From the NCBI GenBank assembly GCA_900100595.1, contig FMUA01000004.1, positions 1-64,000 of the forward strand: a DNA stretch of 64,000 bases, in the 5' to 3' direction. The position numbers and the translations under genes are program-made. This DNA comes from Ruminococcaceae bacterium P7 (GTDB lineage Bacteria > Bacillota > Clostridia > Oscillospirales > Acutalibacteraceae). The notes under the pieces were generated by a model, which did not search any database, had not been told where the DNA came from, and saw only the letters and a program-made list of their open reading frames with translations. Below are positions 44,453 through 53,653 of this stretch, piece by piece (position 1 is the first letter of the stretch; every line of letters starts with the position of its first letter).

Positions 44453-46843
44453 ATGGGACACGTTAGACCGAGTCGTGTAGTTTATACTCGAATAGGTAAT
44501 CAGGAGAGTTGGGCTGGTTGGACAATTGCAGGATTTACTCCAGATGTCGGTGCGGAAGTGTTGAATGGATGCAAAATGCTCCAAGGAAGGAATTCCAATG
44601 CAGCTAAGATGATGTACGACAGGGTTAATTCCAACCTCGAAAATAAAAATACTTCAACTGATGAATCTGCAAAAATCGTTTATGAATTCTTTTGCGAATA
44701 CAACGAATCCGTTAACAGCGGTTTCTCTTTTACGAAGATTGAGTTTGGTGCCATGGATGAATCTGATAGTCCAGGTATGCACTCAACCAGTATCCTTTTT
44801 CCAAATACAAAGAATTGGGAAATCATAAAAACTCCTCAAAAGATTTTAATGATTGACAAAGAGTGTTTTGATGACTGTGAATTGAATCTGTCACAGTTAG
44901 ATGCAGCAAGAGGTAGAAACGAATTTGCAAAAGAAAGCTTACATACAATCTTTGAGTCAAAAGAATACGAATACACCGATGATTTTTCAATTGTTGATGC
45001 AGTTTCAGAATTGTTCAAAAACAAAAAAGTCTATACCGACTTAATTATGTGTGTCTATTGGAATCTTACATACAAGTCTTCGTCATCAATATTTATTGAG
45101 ACTGATAATGACCTGTTGTGGTGTATTAAACTGTTTCTTGTTATCTTTTGCTCTGTAATTTATTCTTACAGAACAAAACTAAGCTTCAGAACCTATGATT
45201 TTGAAGATGCAAATAATCAACCAACAATTGTTTTTTGCAAAAAAGCTCCTTTAGGATCAAGGTTTTTTGACATTAAAACAGGAACTAATAATATTCTAAC
45301 CGATGCTACAATCAGGAAGCTTAACAAACAAGCTTTTGTATATTATCCCAACAATTTTGATACTAGGAACGCCGATAATTATTTTGATATGCTTGATTTG
45401 AAACTCACAAAATTCGGCAATAGAAATTCCCGCAATATTGCCGATCTTGAAGCAGCAAGTATGCTTGTACAGGATGATTTAACTGATGTGAGTCTTCAAA
45501 CAAACAGAGATTTACTTATGCGTCTCATTACTTTTTGTAATCTTCCTATTAGCAATCTGGAAATCGACATGCATATTGCTATGATTTTAGAGACCGTAAT
45601 GGAGAGGAAAATCACAGTTAATGAAGATATTCGCAAGCACATAGAGAATAAACTAGGCACAACTTCTTGTGAAGAGTTAATTGAGATTGGAATTAAATGG
45701 CATTCACAGGCTATCTTGTCAAATGGTTCAAGAGAAAAATCATTTGCGATCCTTAAAGCTATCCGTGAAGAAGACAAGAATTATGTCAAGACAGTAAATT
45801 GTATTTTAACAGAAAAAAACGGGTCAGACTTCATCGATGATTTTTTTGCAGAAATTATTGGTCCTGAATACGTGACGTGTAGTCAAACAATATTAAGTTT
45901 TGCGGACGAAACAAGGCAATTTGGGTGCTTTCCAAAAACAAAACAATTTATTGCCCAAAAATGTGTAAAGCTAGGAAGAACCATTTGTAATCAGTTTTAC
46001 GAAACTAACGAATCGTTGATTGATAGTATGGACTCTTTTCGAGCGATCCTTGCTGAGACTTTTGATGGTGAACATGAATTCATTAACAACATTTTGGAAA
46101 ATGTCAAAGTAGGATTTTGGACTAGATTTAAAATCACAATGTACTCATTTGATAATATTTCGAGTTATAGATATATGGCGTGTTCCGATCCCAGAAGATA
46201 TAATTCAGAAGTGGTAAAGAAATGCAACTTTCTTTTAAGTATTTCAGATACTTTTAAGATTGCAGAAAAACAAAACCCCAACACGGTAAGGGCACTAAAA
46301 AATAAGTTAAATGAATCAAAAATTTCATCAAGCGAAAAGAAACATTTAATAAGAGAGTTTCAAAAATATTGCCTTAGTTACTGCGATAAATCGAAAAATT
46401 TTGACTTTTGGTTTGTTCTATCGGAATTAAATGATCAACGACAGTGCGATTTCCTTTTTAAAAACGGAATTTCATTTTTTAAGAATGAAGATCTTTATAT
46501 TTCCTCAATTGAAGAATCTGAGGAGTTGAATAAAATTGAAAAGCTCGATGCTTTCATAGATTCTCTTGAAGAATATTGGAATTATTGCGAGTTGCCAATA
46601 GTCTCTTCTATTCTTGATATTTCAAAGGATTATGAACGAAAATTAAAAAAACAGGCCAAAGAAAAAAGCAAAGAACAAAACAAGAAGAAAATACGTGAGC
46701 ATAAAAGCACAGTTGTTGATATTTGGAGCAAAAGCGCTGACTTACAAATGGAAGTACCAGTGGAAACAGATACTAAAAATGTACGCAGTAATAAAATTAG
46801 AAATGCCTTTACTGCTGTAAAAAAACGAATTTTGGGTAAATAG
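44453..46843 (+). CDS. Large GTPase-associated (GAP1-like) protein
   Basis: A 796-residue cytosolic protein, ATG with ggaggg upstream, 20 bases after the GTPase gene. The N-terminus (VVYTRIGNQESWAGWTIAGF, then TPDVGAEVLNGC) resembles the N-terminal domain of GTPase-associated protein 1, which is regularly encoded next to such GTPases. The middle and C-terminus are helical, ending in a Lys-rich tail. No enzymatic motif is seen. Probably the obligate partner of the preceding GTPase. The GAP1 relationship is from memory of the family pattern and should be checked. Confidence 0.55.
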   Translation: MGHVRPSRVVYTRIGNQESWAGWTIAGFTPDVGAEVLNGCKMLQGRNSNAAKMMYDRVNSNLENKNTSTDESAKIVYEFFCEYNESVNSGFSFTKIEFGAMDESDSPGMHSTSILFPNTKNWEIIKTPQKILMIDKECFDDCELNLSQLDAARGRNEFAKESLHTIFESKEYEYTDDFSIVDAVSELFKNKKVYTDLIMCVYWNLTYKSSSSIFIETDNDLLWCIKLFLVIFCSVIYSYRTKLSFRTYDFEDANNQPTIVFCKKAPLGSRFFDIKTGTNNILTDATIRKLNKQAFVYYPNNFDTRNADNYFDMLDLKLTKFGNRNSRNIADLEAASMLVQDDLTDVSLQTNRDLLMRLITFCNLPISNLEIDMHIAMILETVMERKITVNEDIRKHIENKLGTTSCEELIEIGIKWHSQAILSNGSREKSFAILKAIREEDKNYVKTVNCILTEKNGSDFIDDFFAEIIGPEYVTCSQTILSFADETRQFGCFPKTKQFIAQKCVKLGRTICNQFYETNESLIDSMDSFRAILAETFDGEHEFINNILENVKVGFWTRFKITMYSFDNISSYRYMACSDPRRYNSEVVKKCNFLLSISDTFKIAEKQNPNTVRALKNKLNESKISSSEKKHLIREFQKYCLSYCDKSKNFDFWFVLSELNDQRQCDFLFKNGISFFKNEDLYISSIEESEELNKIEKLDAFIDSLEEYWNYCELPIVSSILDISKDYERKLKKQAKEKSKEQNKKKIREHKSTVVDIWSKSADLQMEVPVETDTKNVRSNKIRNAFTAVKKRILGK

Positions 46844-46868
46844 CAAATAGTAAGAGGTTGATACAGAA

Positions 46869-47882
46869 TTGAAAAATATAAAAAAGGGAGTTAAAATTCA
46901 CAGCTTGATTTTTGAGAATAGTATATATATTTATACTGGCGATGAAATTATGACATTTTTTGCTGATAGTGTTCTGGTGGTTAAAAGAAAGAAAAGCAAA
47001 GATATGTTTTGTGCTGTTGCGATCAATACGCCAAAGAATATATCTGTGAACAGTTTTTTTAAGAACAAATGGCAAAGAATTATTGATACTCCTTGTAATG
47101 ATCAGTTTATTTGGCCGATTGATCTAATTTTGCTAAGTGAACCGAATCCCCAGTGTTATTTGGTGTACAATTTTGTCAGTGACTCAATATATAAATCATT
47201 ATCAAAGCTTTCATTAACACAAGATGTTTATGGTTATGAAAACAAAAGTGCACAGCTAATATCGCTTGAACTTATGAAAGCGTTAATGTTTTTAGAAGAA
47301 AACCGTTTTCTATTTATTGGATTAGATGATGATAGTGTTTTTGTTAACAACGATAGAACACGTATTTTGTTACCATTACATGAACTTATGATACCGGATG
47401 ATACAAAGGAGATCTATTTTACTCAGAATGATTTTTTTTCAGAGGTAATCGATCCGTTTTCGTATCATAATGGGAGAATATTAAAAAGCAGAAATAAGAT
47501 TTATACATATGACAAAAATTCTGAAAATTTTGCATTTGTTTCAATTTTATTTAAGTTAATGATTGGGATATATCCTTTTGAGGGACCGTTTGTTTCAGGG
47601 TTCGAATACAATGTAAATAGTGCTGCAAATACTGAGTGGATCAACCGATATTTACAAAACCCAGTGTTTGTATTTGATCCAGTTGATACCAGTAATTCTA
47701 TTAGTATGTACAATAAAAATATCGTTCATTGCAAAAGATGGAATGAAATCAGTGAAGAATTACGCAAAATGTTTATGGAGTTCTTTAATCATAACAACGT
47801 GATGAGAAACATTAGTCCCACAATCCACTACTCCGCTGAACAATGGTATAATACGCTGCAAACTGCTTTTACCCCACATTGA
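46869..47882 (+). CDS. Degenerate protein kinase-like protein
   Basis: A 337-residue protein with kinase-fold landmarks but missing catalytic residues. QFIWPIDLILLSE and CYLVYNF fit the hinge, SLELMKALMFLEENRFLFIG and LDDDSVFVNND occupy the catalytic-loop position without HRD, and NFAFVSILFKLMIGIYPFEG fits the helix F region of compact bacterial kinases. The tail RKMFMEFFNHN...YSAEQWYNTL fits the C-lobe. There is no glycine-rich loop, no VAIK lysine context and no DFG, so it is probably a pseudokinase scaffold. TTG start at 46869 with a weak ribosome site. Its place beside GTPase and tubulin genes suggests a regulatory subunit. Confidence 0.55.
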   Translation: MKNIKKGVKIHSLIFENSIYIYTGDEIMTFFADSVLVVKRKKSKDMFCAVAINTPKNISVNSFFKNKWQRIIDTPCNDQFIWPIDLILLSEPNPQCYLVYNFVSDSIYKSLSKLSLTQDVYGYENKSAQLISLELMKALMFLEENRFLFIGLDDDSVFVNNDRTRILLPLHELMIPDDTKEIYFTQNDFFSEVIDPFSYHNGRILKSRNKIYTYDKNSENFAFVSILFKLMIGIYPFEGPFVSGFEYNVNSAANTEWINRYLQNPVFVFDPVDTSNSISMYNKNIVHCKRWNEISEELRKMFMEFFNHNNVMRNISPTIHYSAEQWYNTLQTAFTPH

Positions 47883-47935
47883 TAAATACACCTAAAAATT
47901 TAAACATGATATTAGAACTCAGGAGGAGTGCAATA

Positions 47936-48472
47936 ATGAGGAAAAGATGTTTGCTGTTGGGTTTTGTTTTGATTCTTTCTATATTCTTCTCCGCCTGCGG
48001 AGGAAGCAGTGAGAAACAAGTTGGACCAGAAGTAGGAAAATGGCACGCTGATTATAAGTTAAGTGATATTGATACCAGTTCTATGTCAGATGAAGATAGG
48101 GCGACAATGGCTTTGTTGTCGGGAAATGTAGTGATGGGAATTGACGCTGAGTTCTTTGAAGATGGTTCTTTTTCATATTCAGTCGACACTGATCAGGTTA
48201 AAGAAGGTTTTTCAAAGACAATTAATTCAATTACATCATGGTTTTTGGATTTTGATATCTCTATATTCACTGATCGAATTATCGAGGCTGCCCTGCGAGA
48301 TGTTATGAGTGGAACTAAGATGGATTATCTAGGAGATTATACCAAATCAGAGGATGGTTTGATAATGGCTGTAGACGAGGATGTTTTCTATTTCAGAACA
48401 AAAGCGAATCGCCTTATTCAAATTGATAGCGAAGGAAATGACGTGTTGATTTTTTCAAAAGTTGAGAATTAA
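47936..48472 (+). CDS. Small lipoprotein of the tubulin locus
   Basis: 178 residues. ATG 47936 with aggaggag upstream; the ORF extends earlier but only from here is there a signal: MRKRCLLLGFVLILSIFFSAC. Lipobox FSAC with cysteine at 21. The mature part (GKWHADYKLSDIDTSSMSDE; GIDAEFFEDGSFSYSVD) is a small acidic beta domain. It is anchored on the outer membrane face, so with the vWA protein it is one of the extracytoplasmic parts of the first operon. Confidence 0.7.
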   Translation: MRKRCLLLGFVLILSIFFSACGGSSEKQVGPEVGKWHADYKLSDIDTSSMSDEDRATMALLSGNVVMGIDAEFFEDGSFSYSVDTDQVKEGFSKTINSITSWFLDFDISIFTDRIIEAALRDVMSGTKMDYLGDYTKSEDGLIMAVDEDVFYFRTKANRLIQIDSEGNDVLIFSKVEN

Positions 48473-48487
48473 AAAGAAACGGAGAGT

Positions 48488-49546
48488 ATGAACTTGTACA
48501 ATAAGGATTTGGTTGAAATGACATGTACCGGTTGTGGCGACATCTTGTTTCCATCTAAAGATGTACCGGGTTTTTGGGAATGCGGAAGTTGTGGAAAATA
48601 TCACGCAAAAGATAAAAGTGGTAATTATTTTGCTGTTGAAATATCAAATCCCGTAGAGGTATTCAAGGGCGATGCTGAACGAGAGCGAATGGTACGAAAC
48701 GCTGAACAATTCTTAGCGCTTGGAGAATACGGTAGAGCAAAAACTGAATACGAGAATATAGTAAATACTTTTCCAGATGATTACCGCGGTTGGCTTGGCT
48801 TGTATAAGTTGCCGATAGTAAAGTATTTTGATGGGCAGGATTTTTGCCCTCCTGATGAGAAGAATTTGAGCAACGCACTTCGATTGAATAGAGAAGAAAC
48901 ACTACGTTTCTTTGATTATACTATGAGTAAGTATGGTAATGAACTTCGATTGAAACCATATAAGAAGTATATTGTTAGAGATCTATCATTCAATTCTCTG
49001 GAGAGCAGTACAATAGATGAGTACACTGAGTGGATGTTATTTGTGGGGTTGAACGCTTTTTTAGAGATAAAGTATCAACCTTTTACCAAGTTTCTATATC
49101 GTCTTTCAAAATCATATTATAATTTGTGTACAGACGGTAAATTGGTTCCATATCATACAACGAAAATGCCATGCAATATTAATGTGCAGGATTGGAAGTA
49201 TGATATGACCAATACTGCCAATGAATTGATAACCTTGTTTGATTGTTTTGGGTGTAAAATAAAGATCAATAACCAATCTGGTGATATAACTGTTAGCTCA
49301 CCGACTTATCGAAAAAATAGTATTACGCTTTTTTCAGATAGAAAATATCATGACTTTATCATTGTAGGTAAATGGTTGTTCTATTATATGAGGTATTCGC
49401 GCGAGTTTATTCTATTACCACGTGCTTTGCAACTTGCCGACTTGAGGAGATTTAGCGGACTTTGCCCATATTGCGGATCACGTTTCAAAGGGTTATTATC
49501 AAAGGTTTGTTCTAATCAGAACTGTGGACACCCCAAGGACTATTAA
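48488..49546 (+). CDS. Double zinc-ribbon protein with TPR-like region
   Basis: A 352-residue cytosolic protein. N-terminal zinc ribbon MTCTGCGDILF then WECGSCGKYH, C-terminal zinc ribbon FSGLCPYCGSRF then VCSNQNCGHPKDY. Between them, FLALGEYGRAKTEYENIV and FPDDYRGWLGLYKL resemble TPR repeats. It lacks the membrane helix of the later zinc-ribbon proteins. Last gene of the first half of the locus, 344 bases before the next. Probably an adaptor binding the zinc-ribbon partners; exact role unknown. Confidence 0.6.
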   Translation: MNLYNKDLVEMTCTGCGDILFPSKDVPGFWECGSCGKYHAKDKSGNYFAVEISNPVEVFKGDAERERMVRNAEQFLALGEYGRAKTEYENIVNTFPDDYRGWLGLYKLPIVKYFDGQDFCPPDEKNLSNALRLNREETLRFFDYTMSKYGNELRLKPYKKYIVRDLSFNSLESSTIDEYTEWMLFVGLNAFLEIKYQPFTKFLYRLSKSYYNLCTDGKLVPYHTTKMPCNINVQDWKYDMTNTANELITLFDCFGCKIKINNQSGDITVSSPTYRKNSITLFSDRKYHDFIIVGKWLFYYMRYSREFILLPRALQLADLRRFSGLCPYCGSRFKGLLSKVCSNQNCGHPKDY

Positions 49547-49832
49547 GGTCATGATATTATAGCAAACGACTTTGATTTTTGTTCTTGAAGCAAAACCAAC
49601 TCGCATTAAATGTGACTTTTTAAATAGTGCAAAATTACTTTAGATTGTCGTTTACTATACATACACACGTGAAATGAAGGTATGACTTATTTACAGGTGG
49701 TAACACATATACTATATATTTTTCAGTTAATCCTTTATTGCTGTAGCCGTAACAATCGGGTTGTCTTATGTTTGCTTTGTTACAATTTGCGTTTGTATTG
49801 AATTAAAACAATGTATGACAAAAATTGTTAAA
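49547..49832 (+). other. 286-base gene-free leader before the second half of the locus
   Basis: No ORF of note. A/T-rich, with a possible weak promoter (TACAAT at 49781-49786) and a small hairpin aacaat/attgtt (49807-49829) abutting the terminator. Could be an untranslated leader or encode a small RNA ending at 49863; neither can be proven. Confidence 0.35.
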
Positions 49833-49863
49833 CAGATACCCTGATTAAGGTATCTGTTTTTTT
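49833..49863 (+). terminator. Strong terminator or attenuator
   Basis: cagatacc (49833-49840), 8-base loop, ggtatctg (49849-49856), then seven T. Only 27 bases separate it from the next start codon, leaving no room for a promoter, so downstream transcription must pass it. Confidence 0.8.
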
Positions 49864-49890
49864 GAGTCTATGAGTATGGAGGAATAAGAA

Positions 49891-51225
49891 ATGATTTGCA
49901 GATATTGTCATAAGGAAAACTTTGATGAGGAGAAGTATTGTTTTTACTGCGGAGAATTACTAGAAGCTGAACCATTGCCTCAACAGCAGGTAGCCGATCT
50001 TCAAAATGAAAATGAGACAGTTTCATCTGAAAAAGAGTTTCCTCAAAATAGAGTGATAAAGCCCAAGTACGTTATTTTAATTGTAGCTTTGATATCAGTA
50101 GTGATTTCTTTAAGTGCAATTGCATTTATTATCGTCACTTTAATCAATAACCAGTCATCTCAAGTCAATTTGTCCCCGCAAAATACATCAGCCGTTTTTA
50201 ATTCAAATGAGAATACAGCAAATAAATCTGTAGAAAATGACACCACAATTGCGAAGAAAACATATTCAAATATATCTGTCACTGCGTGTTCGCTAAAAGA
50301 AAATGAACTAGATCAAATTCAAAATATGTTAGAAAAGAAATCATCTGATACAAATGTAAATGTAAGGGTTTTGTTTGATAATGTTTCACACGCAAAGATT
50401 CAAAAGTCAGCAGAAGATTTATGTAGTAACGAATGTGGCTCAGATGGAATTCTATTTGTTGTAAATGATACTGAAAAGACATTTGGAATTAGTTCAGTTG
50501 GAGAAGGAAATGATTATTTGCCAGAAAATCTTAAGCTAAAAATTTTTGATGATTTCAAGACAGTAAAAGAGAGTAATAGTGTTGTGGATCTCATTTTCAT
50601 GGCAATTGACGAGCTTCCTAACAAAAAAAGTGAGGCGGAGATCTATAGATTTAAGCGTTTGGATAACTCGAATCAAGTTGTTTACGCCGATAGTGATAGA
50701 GATAAGTTAACTCTTATTGAATGGTCGGGTTATACTCCCAAAATACTTTTTGAAACTAATGAGGTCTATTTTGGAATGGATGGAATCACTGAGTCACCAA
50801 GTGAATACAAATCAGCTACTCCAAAAGGAGAGTTTAAACTAGGTTTTGCGTTTTCAACTAATAGTTTGAATACAAAGCTCAATACTATGACGATAACACC
50901 CGGAACAGTATGGGTGAACGATCCTGATTCGGATTATTATAATACCGTTCAACATGGCTCAACATCAAATCCACCAAAGTGGTCAAGTGCTGAGGATACA
51001 TATAGTATCTTTACAAGTGGCGTGAATTATGCATGTATTCTAATAGAACACAATGGTGATGGATATACAAAAGGGGTGAGCCCCAATGGTTCTTGCATGT
51101 ATGTGTCAGGAAAGAATAAAAACCTAACCAAAAGCTATGGTGATGTCAATATTAGCGCTGAAGATATGCGAGAACTGTTATCTTATCTTGACAAAAAAAT
51201 GAATCCATATATTATCATCAATTGA
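49891..51225 (+). CDS. Zinc-ribbon, membrane, TPM-like, L,D-transpeptidase-like protein
   Basis: 444 residues in four parts. Zinc ribbon 1-28 (MICRYCHKEN, EEKYCFYCGELL); one membrane helix about 58-83 (VILIVALISVVISLSAIAFI); a TPM/TLP18.3-like alpha/beta domain about 125-250 (NVRVLFDNVS, DGILFVVNDTEKTFGIS); and a C-terminal YkuD-like region about 265-444 (SATPKGEFKLG, TVWVNDPDSDYYN, MNPYIIIN). The catalytic His/Cys positions appear as IEHNGD and NGSCMYV, so activity is plausible but altered. The outer part would face peptidoglycan. ATG with ggagga. First of a set of zinc-ribbon/TM proteins in this half. Confidence 0.65.
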   Translation: MICRYCHKENFDEEKYCFYCGELLEAEPLPQQQVADLQNENETVSSEKEFPQNRVIKPKYVILIVALISVVISLSAIAFIIVTLINNQSSQVNLSPQNTSAVFNSNENTANKSVENDTTIAKKTYSNISVTACSLKENELDQIQNMLEKKSSDTNVNVRVLFDNVSHAKIQKSAEDLCSNECGSDGILFVVNDTEKTFGISSVGEGNDYLPENLKLKIFDDFKTVKESNSVVDLIFMAIDELPNKKSEAEIYRFKRLDNSNQVVYADSDRDKLTLIEWSGYTPKILFETNEVYFGMDGITESPSEYKSATPKGEFKLGFAFSTNSLNTKLNTMTITPGTVWVNDPDSDYYNTVQHGSTSNPPKWSSAEDTYSIFTSGVNYACILIEHNGDGYTKGVSPNGSCMYVSGKNKNLTKSYGDVNISAEDMRELLSYLDKKMNPYIIIN

Positions 51226-51239
51226 GGAAAGATAGGAAA

Positions 51240-52145
51240 ATGAAAAAAGAATCAAACAATAAACATATGAAGTCAGATGATTCATTAAAAAAATTCTTGA
51301 GAATAATTCTTTCAATAAGTCTTGTGTTAGGAATAGTTGCACTCATTATGCTTCTTATATTTGGTTGGAACACTGAGAAAGATGAAAATCAAAATCCAAT
51401 AGACATTAAATCTACAGTTGATGAACCGATAATTCTGTCTACCAATTTGGTAAATGCAAATGAGTCTACCGATATCACCGATGGTTCAGTATCTAAATCA
51501 GTTACATTAACAGATCCTTCTGCGTATGTTAGAGAACCGCAAATTCCTCAGGAACTTGTTGATGCTGTAGAAAGTTCAGGACTATCGGTAAATGATTTGC
51601 TTTGTGAGCAATTAGTATTTGTAAAATCCTATAATTCCACAGCAAAAATTCAATTTTTTGAGATGGAAGATAATGCGTGGCAGTATCTTGAAGAAATGGA
51701 TGTCAACAATGCGTTCGTTGGCTCGCAAGGAGTAAGTTCCGAAGCAAATGAGTATTCCGAGTATACGCCGTTGGGCTTATTTCCGCTTGGAACCTCTTTT
51801 GGAATTAAAGAGAATCCTGGAATAGATTATCCGTATTTTCAAATAACTCAGGATAGTTATTGGGTGGATGATCCTGAGTCCATCTATTACAATCAACACG
51901 TTGAAGGAACAGATAATGCAGATTGGAGCTCTGCAGAACATCTCTTGGATTATCAGCCCTCTTACAATTATGCGGTAGAAATCGCGTATAACACGAACCC
52001 GATAGTATCTGGAAAAGGTTCTGCATTTTTTGTTCATGTAGGTAGTGTGCCAACAGCAGGATGTGTAGCAATGCAAGAGCAGTCAGTAATTAATATGCTA
52101 CAATGGCTAAGAAAAGATAAGAATCCAAAAATCTTGATAATATAG
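51240..52145 (+). CDS. Membrane-anchored L,D-transpeptidase-like protein
   Basis: 301 residues. ATG 51240 chosen with gaggaaag upstream; the gene follows the previous stop closely. Cytosolic basic stretch, a membrane helix about 20-45 (IILSISLVLGIVALIMLLIF), then a linker and a YkuD-like domain about 165-301: YTPLGLFPLGTSFG, SYWVDDPESIYYN, FFVHVGSVPTAGCVAM. H266 and C275 are the expected catalytic pair, so a cysteine transpeptidase acting on peptidoglycan is likely. It shares WVxDPxSxYYN and the KNPKILII end with the preceding protein, so the two are duplicates with different N-termini (this one lacks the zinc ribbon). Confidence 0.75.
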   Translation: MKKESNNKHMKSDDSLKKFLRIILSISLVLGIVALIMLLIFGWNTEKDENQNPIDIKSTVDEPIILSTNLVNANESTDITDGSVSKSVTLTDPSAYVREPQIPQELVDAVESSGLSVNDLLCEQLVFVKSYNSTAKIQFFEMEDNAWQYLEEMDVNNAFVGSQGVSSEANEYSEYTPLGLFPLGTSFGIKENPGIDYPYFQITQDSYWVDDPESIYYNQHVEGTDNADWSSAEHLLDYQPSYNYAVEIAYNTNPIVSGKGSAFFVHVGSVPTAGCVAMQEQSVINMLQWLRKDKNPKILII

Positions 52146-52161
52146 AAAACTAAACAGTGGG

Positions 52162-53058
52162 GTGAATGATTTGGAAAAGGCAAATTGCTTTTTGCTTAAA
52201 GATGAGATAGAGAAAACTATGATGCTTGGCGCAGTTTGCGGAGATATTGCCGGTTCGGTGTACGAGTGGCATAATATCAAGCATTTCCTGGCTGAGGATA
52301 AGCTTATAGCGTTTAACGCTCGGTTTACGGATGATACAGTAATGACATGTGCGGTGGCAAAAGGATTAAATAAGGCACTTTCTGGAATTGGTGAAACAAT
52401 AATTGATGATAATAGTTTTGATGACCTGATTTCAAAAAGGATAGTTGAATCGTTGGTGGAATATGGGCGTAAATATCCTTATGCAGGGTATGGCGGTTCA
52501 TTTAGACGATGGATACATTCCTCAGAGCATTTACCATACAACAGTTGGGGAAATGGTTCTGCAATGCGAGTTTCTTATGCGGGTTGGGTTGCGCGTTCGC
52601 TATATGAGGCTGAACATTTTGCCGAGCTATCGGCTGCAGTTACGCATAATCACCCGGAGGGAATAAAGGGAGCAAAGGCTGTTGCGGGGATTATTTTCTT
52701 GTTGCGTGACGGTGAATCAAAGGGCGATATTCGCGAGTATGTAAAAAAGTATTATAATATATCGTTTACACTGGATGAGATACGCGAGGATTATAGATTC
52801 GATGTGAGCTGTCAAGGCTCTGTTCCTCAGGCGATTGAGGCGTTTTTTGAGGGAGAGAATTTTTCAGATGTTATTTCAAAAGCAATTTCTATCGGCGGTG
52901 ACAGCGACACCATAGCAGCGATTGCAGGGAGCATTGCAGAAGCGATTTATCCAATTCCCGATTCTATTCGAAAAGAGGTAATAAATCGTTTGAGCGATGA
53001 ACTGAAGGATACTTTAATCGAAGCGGTCTCTTTTGCTATTGCAAGAAATAAGAAATAA
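52162..53058 (+). CDS. ADP-ribosylglycohydrolase family protein (DraG-like)
   Basis: About 298 residues. The family motifs are intact: MLGAVCGDIAGSVYEW near 20, RFTDDTVMTCAV near 55, GNGSAMRVS near 130, THNHPEG near 160 and GGDSDTIAAIAGSIAEA near 243. The aspartates bind the two magnesium ions used to remove ADP-ribose from proteins or nucleic acids. Start is GTG 52162 or TTG 52171, both near ggggtg. It lies within the locus, between the transpeptidase-like and tubulin-like genes. It could reverse or buffer an ADP-ribosylation step, though no transferase is seen in the window. Confidence 0.88.
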   Translation: MNDLEKANCFLLKDEIEKTMMLGAVCGDIAGSVYEWHNIKHFLAEDKLIAFNARFTDDTVMTCAVAKGLNKALSGIGETIIDDNSFDDLISKRIVESLVEYGRKYPYAGYGGSFRRWIHSSEHLPYNSWGNGSAMRVSYAGWVARSLYEAEHFAELSAAVTHNHPEGIKGAKAVAGIIFLLRDGESKGDIREYVKKYYNISFTLDEIREDYRFDVSCQGSVPQAIEAFFEGENFSDVISKAISIGGDSDTIAAIAGSIAEAIYPIPDSIRKEVINRLSDELKDTLIEAVSFAIARNKK

Positions 53059-53134
53059 TAATAATTTTTGTGATATTGTGAACAATTAGAGATAACAATG
53101 GAATACAATAAAGATGATTTGTATGGTGTGAAAA

Positions 53135-53563
53135 ATGGAAAAGGATTTATCGCGATTTGTTGCAGCGCATCAACGTTCTTTTGAGATAGCGTTGAATGAG
53201 ATACAAAATGGAAAGAAAATGACGCATTGGATGTGGTGGATTTTTCCGCAGATGCATGGACTCGGAAAGAGTTTAACGTCGCAATACTATGCAATACAGG
53301 ATTTGGCAGAAGCCAGAGCCTTTCTTAGCCATCCATATCTCGGCAGAAATCTCATTACGATTACTCGAGCCTTATTAGAATTGGTGACAGATAACCCAAC
53401 ATTGGTGTTCGGAAGGCCGGATGATTGGAAACTGAAATCATGCATGACATTATTCGCATCAATTTCAGAATATGATTCTGTTTTTCATCAGGTGCTGGAA
53501 AAATATTTTTGTGGGAAACAAGATAAAAGAACACTTTCCATAATAAATCATCACACTAATTAG
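53135..53563 (+). CDS. DUF1810 family protein
   Basis: 142 residues, full length. Family features: LSRFVAAHQRSFEIALNEI, then KKMTHWMWWIFPQMHGLG with the conserved Trp/Phe/Pro core, and HPYLGRNLITITRALL. Soluble, no signal. Biochemical role unknown. It directly follows the ADP-ribosylglycohydrolase gene, and that pairing hints at ADP-ribose or NAD chemistry (inference only). Confidence 0.8.
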   Translation: MEKDLSRFVAAHQRSFEIALNEIQNGKKMTHWMWWIFPQMHGLGKSLTSQYYAIQDLAEARAFLSHPYLGRNLITITRALLELVTDNPTLVFGRPDDWKLKSCMTLFASISEYDSVFHQVLEKYFCGKQDKRTLSIINHHTN

Positions 53564-53653
53564 TAAGTTATTCATTCTGAAAAAGCTGCATATAGCAGAC
53601 AAAAAACTATGATACGAATAACTCAATGAAAAGGTATCCCGGAGGATAAATTA

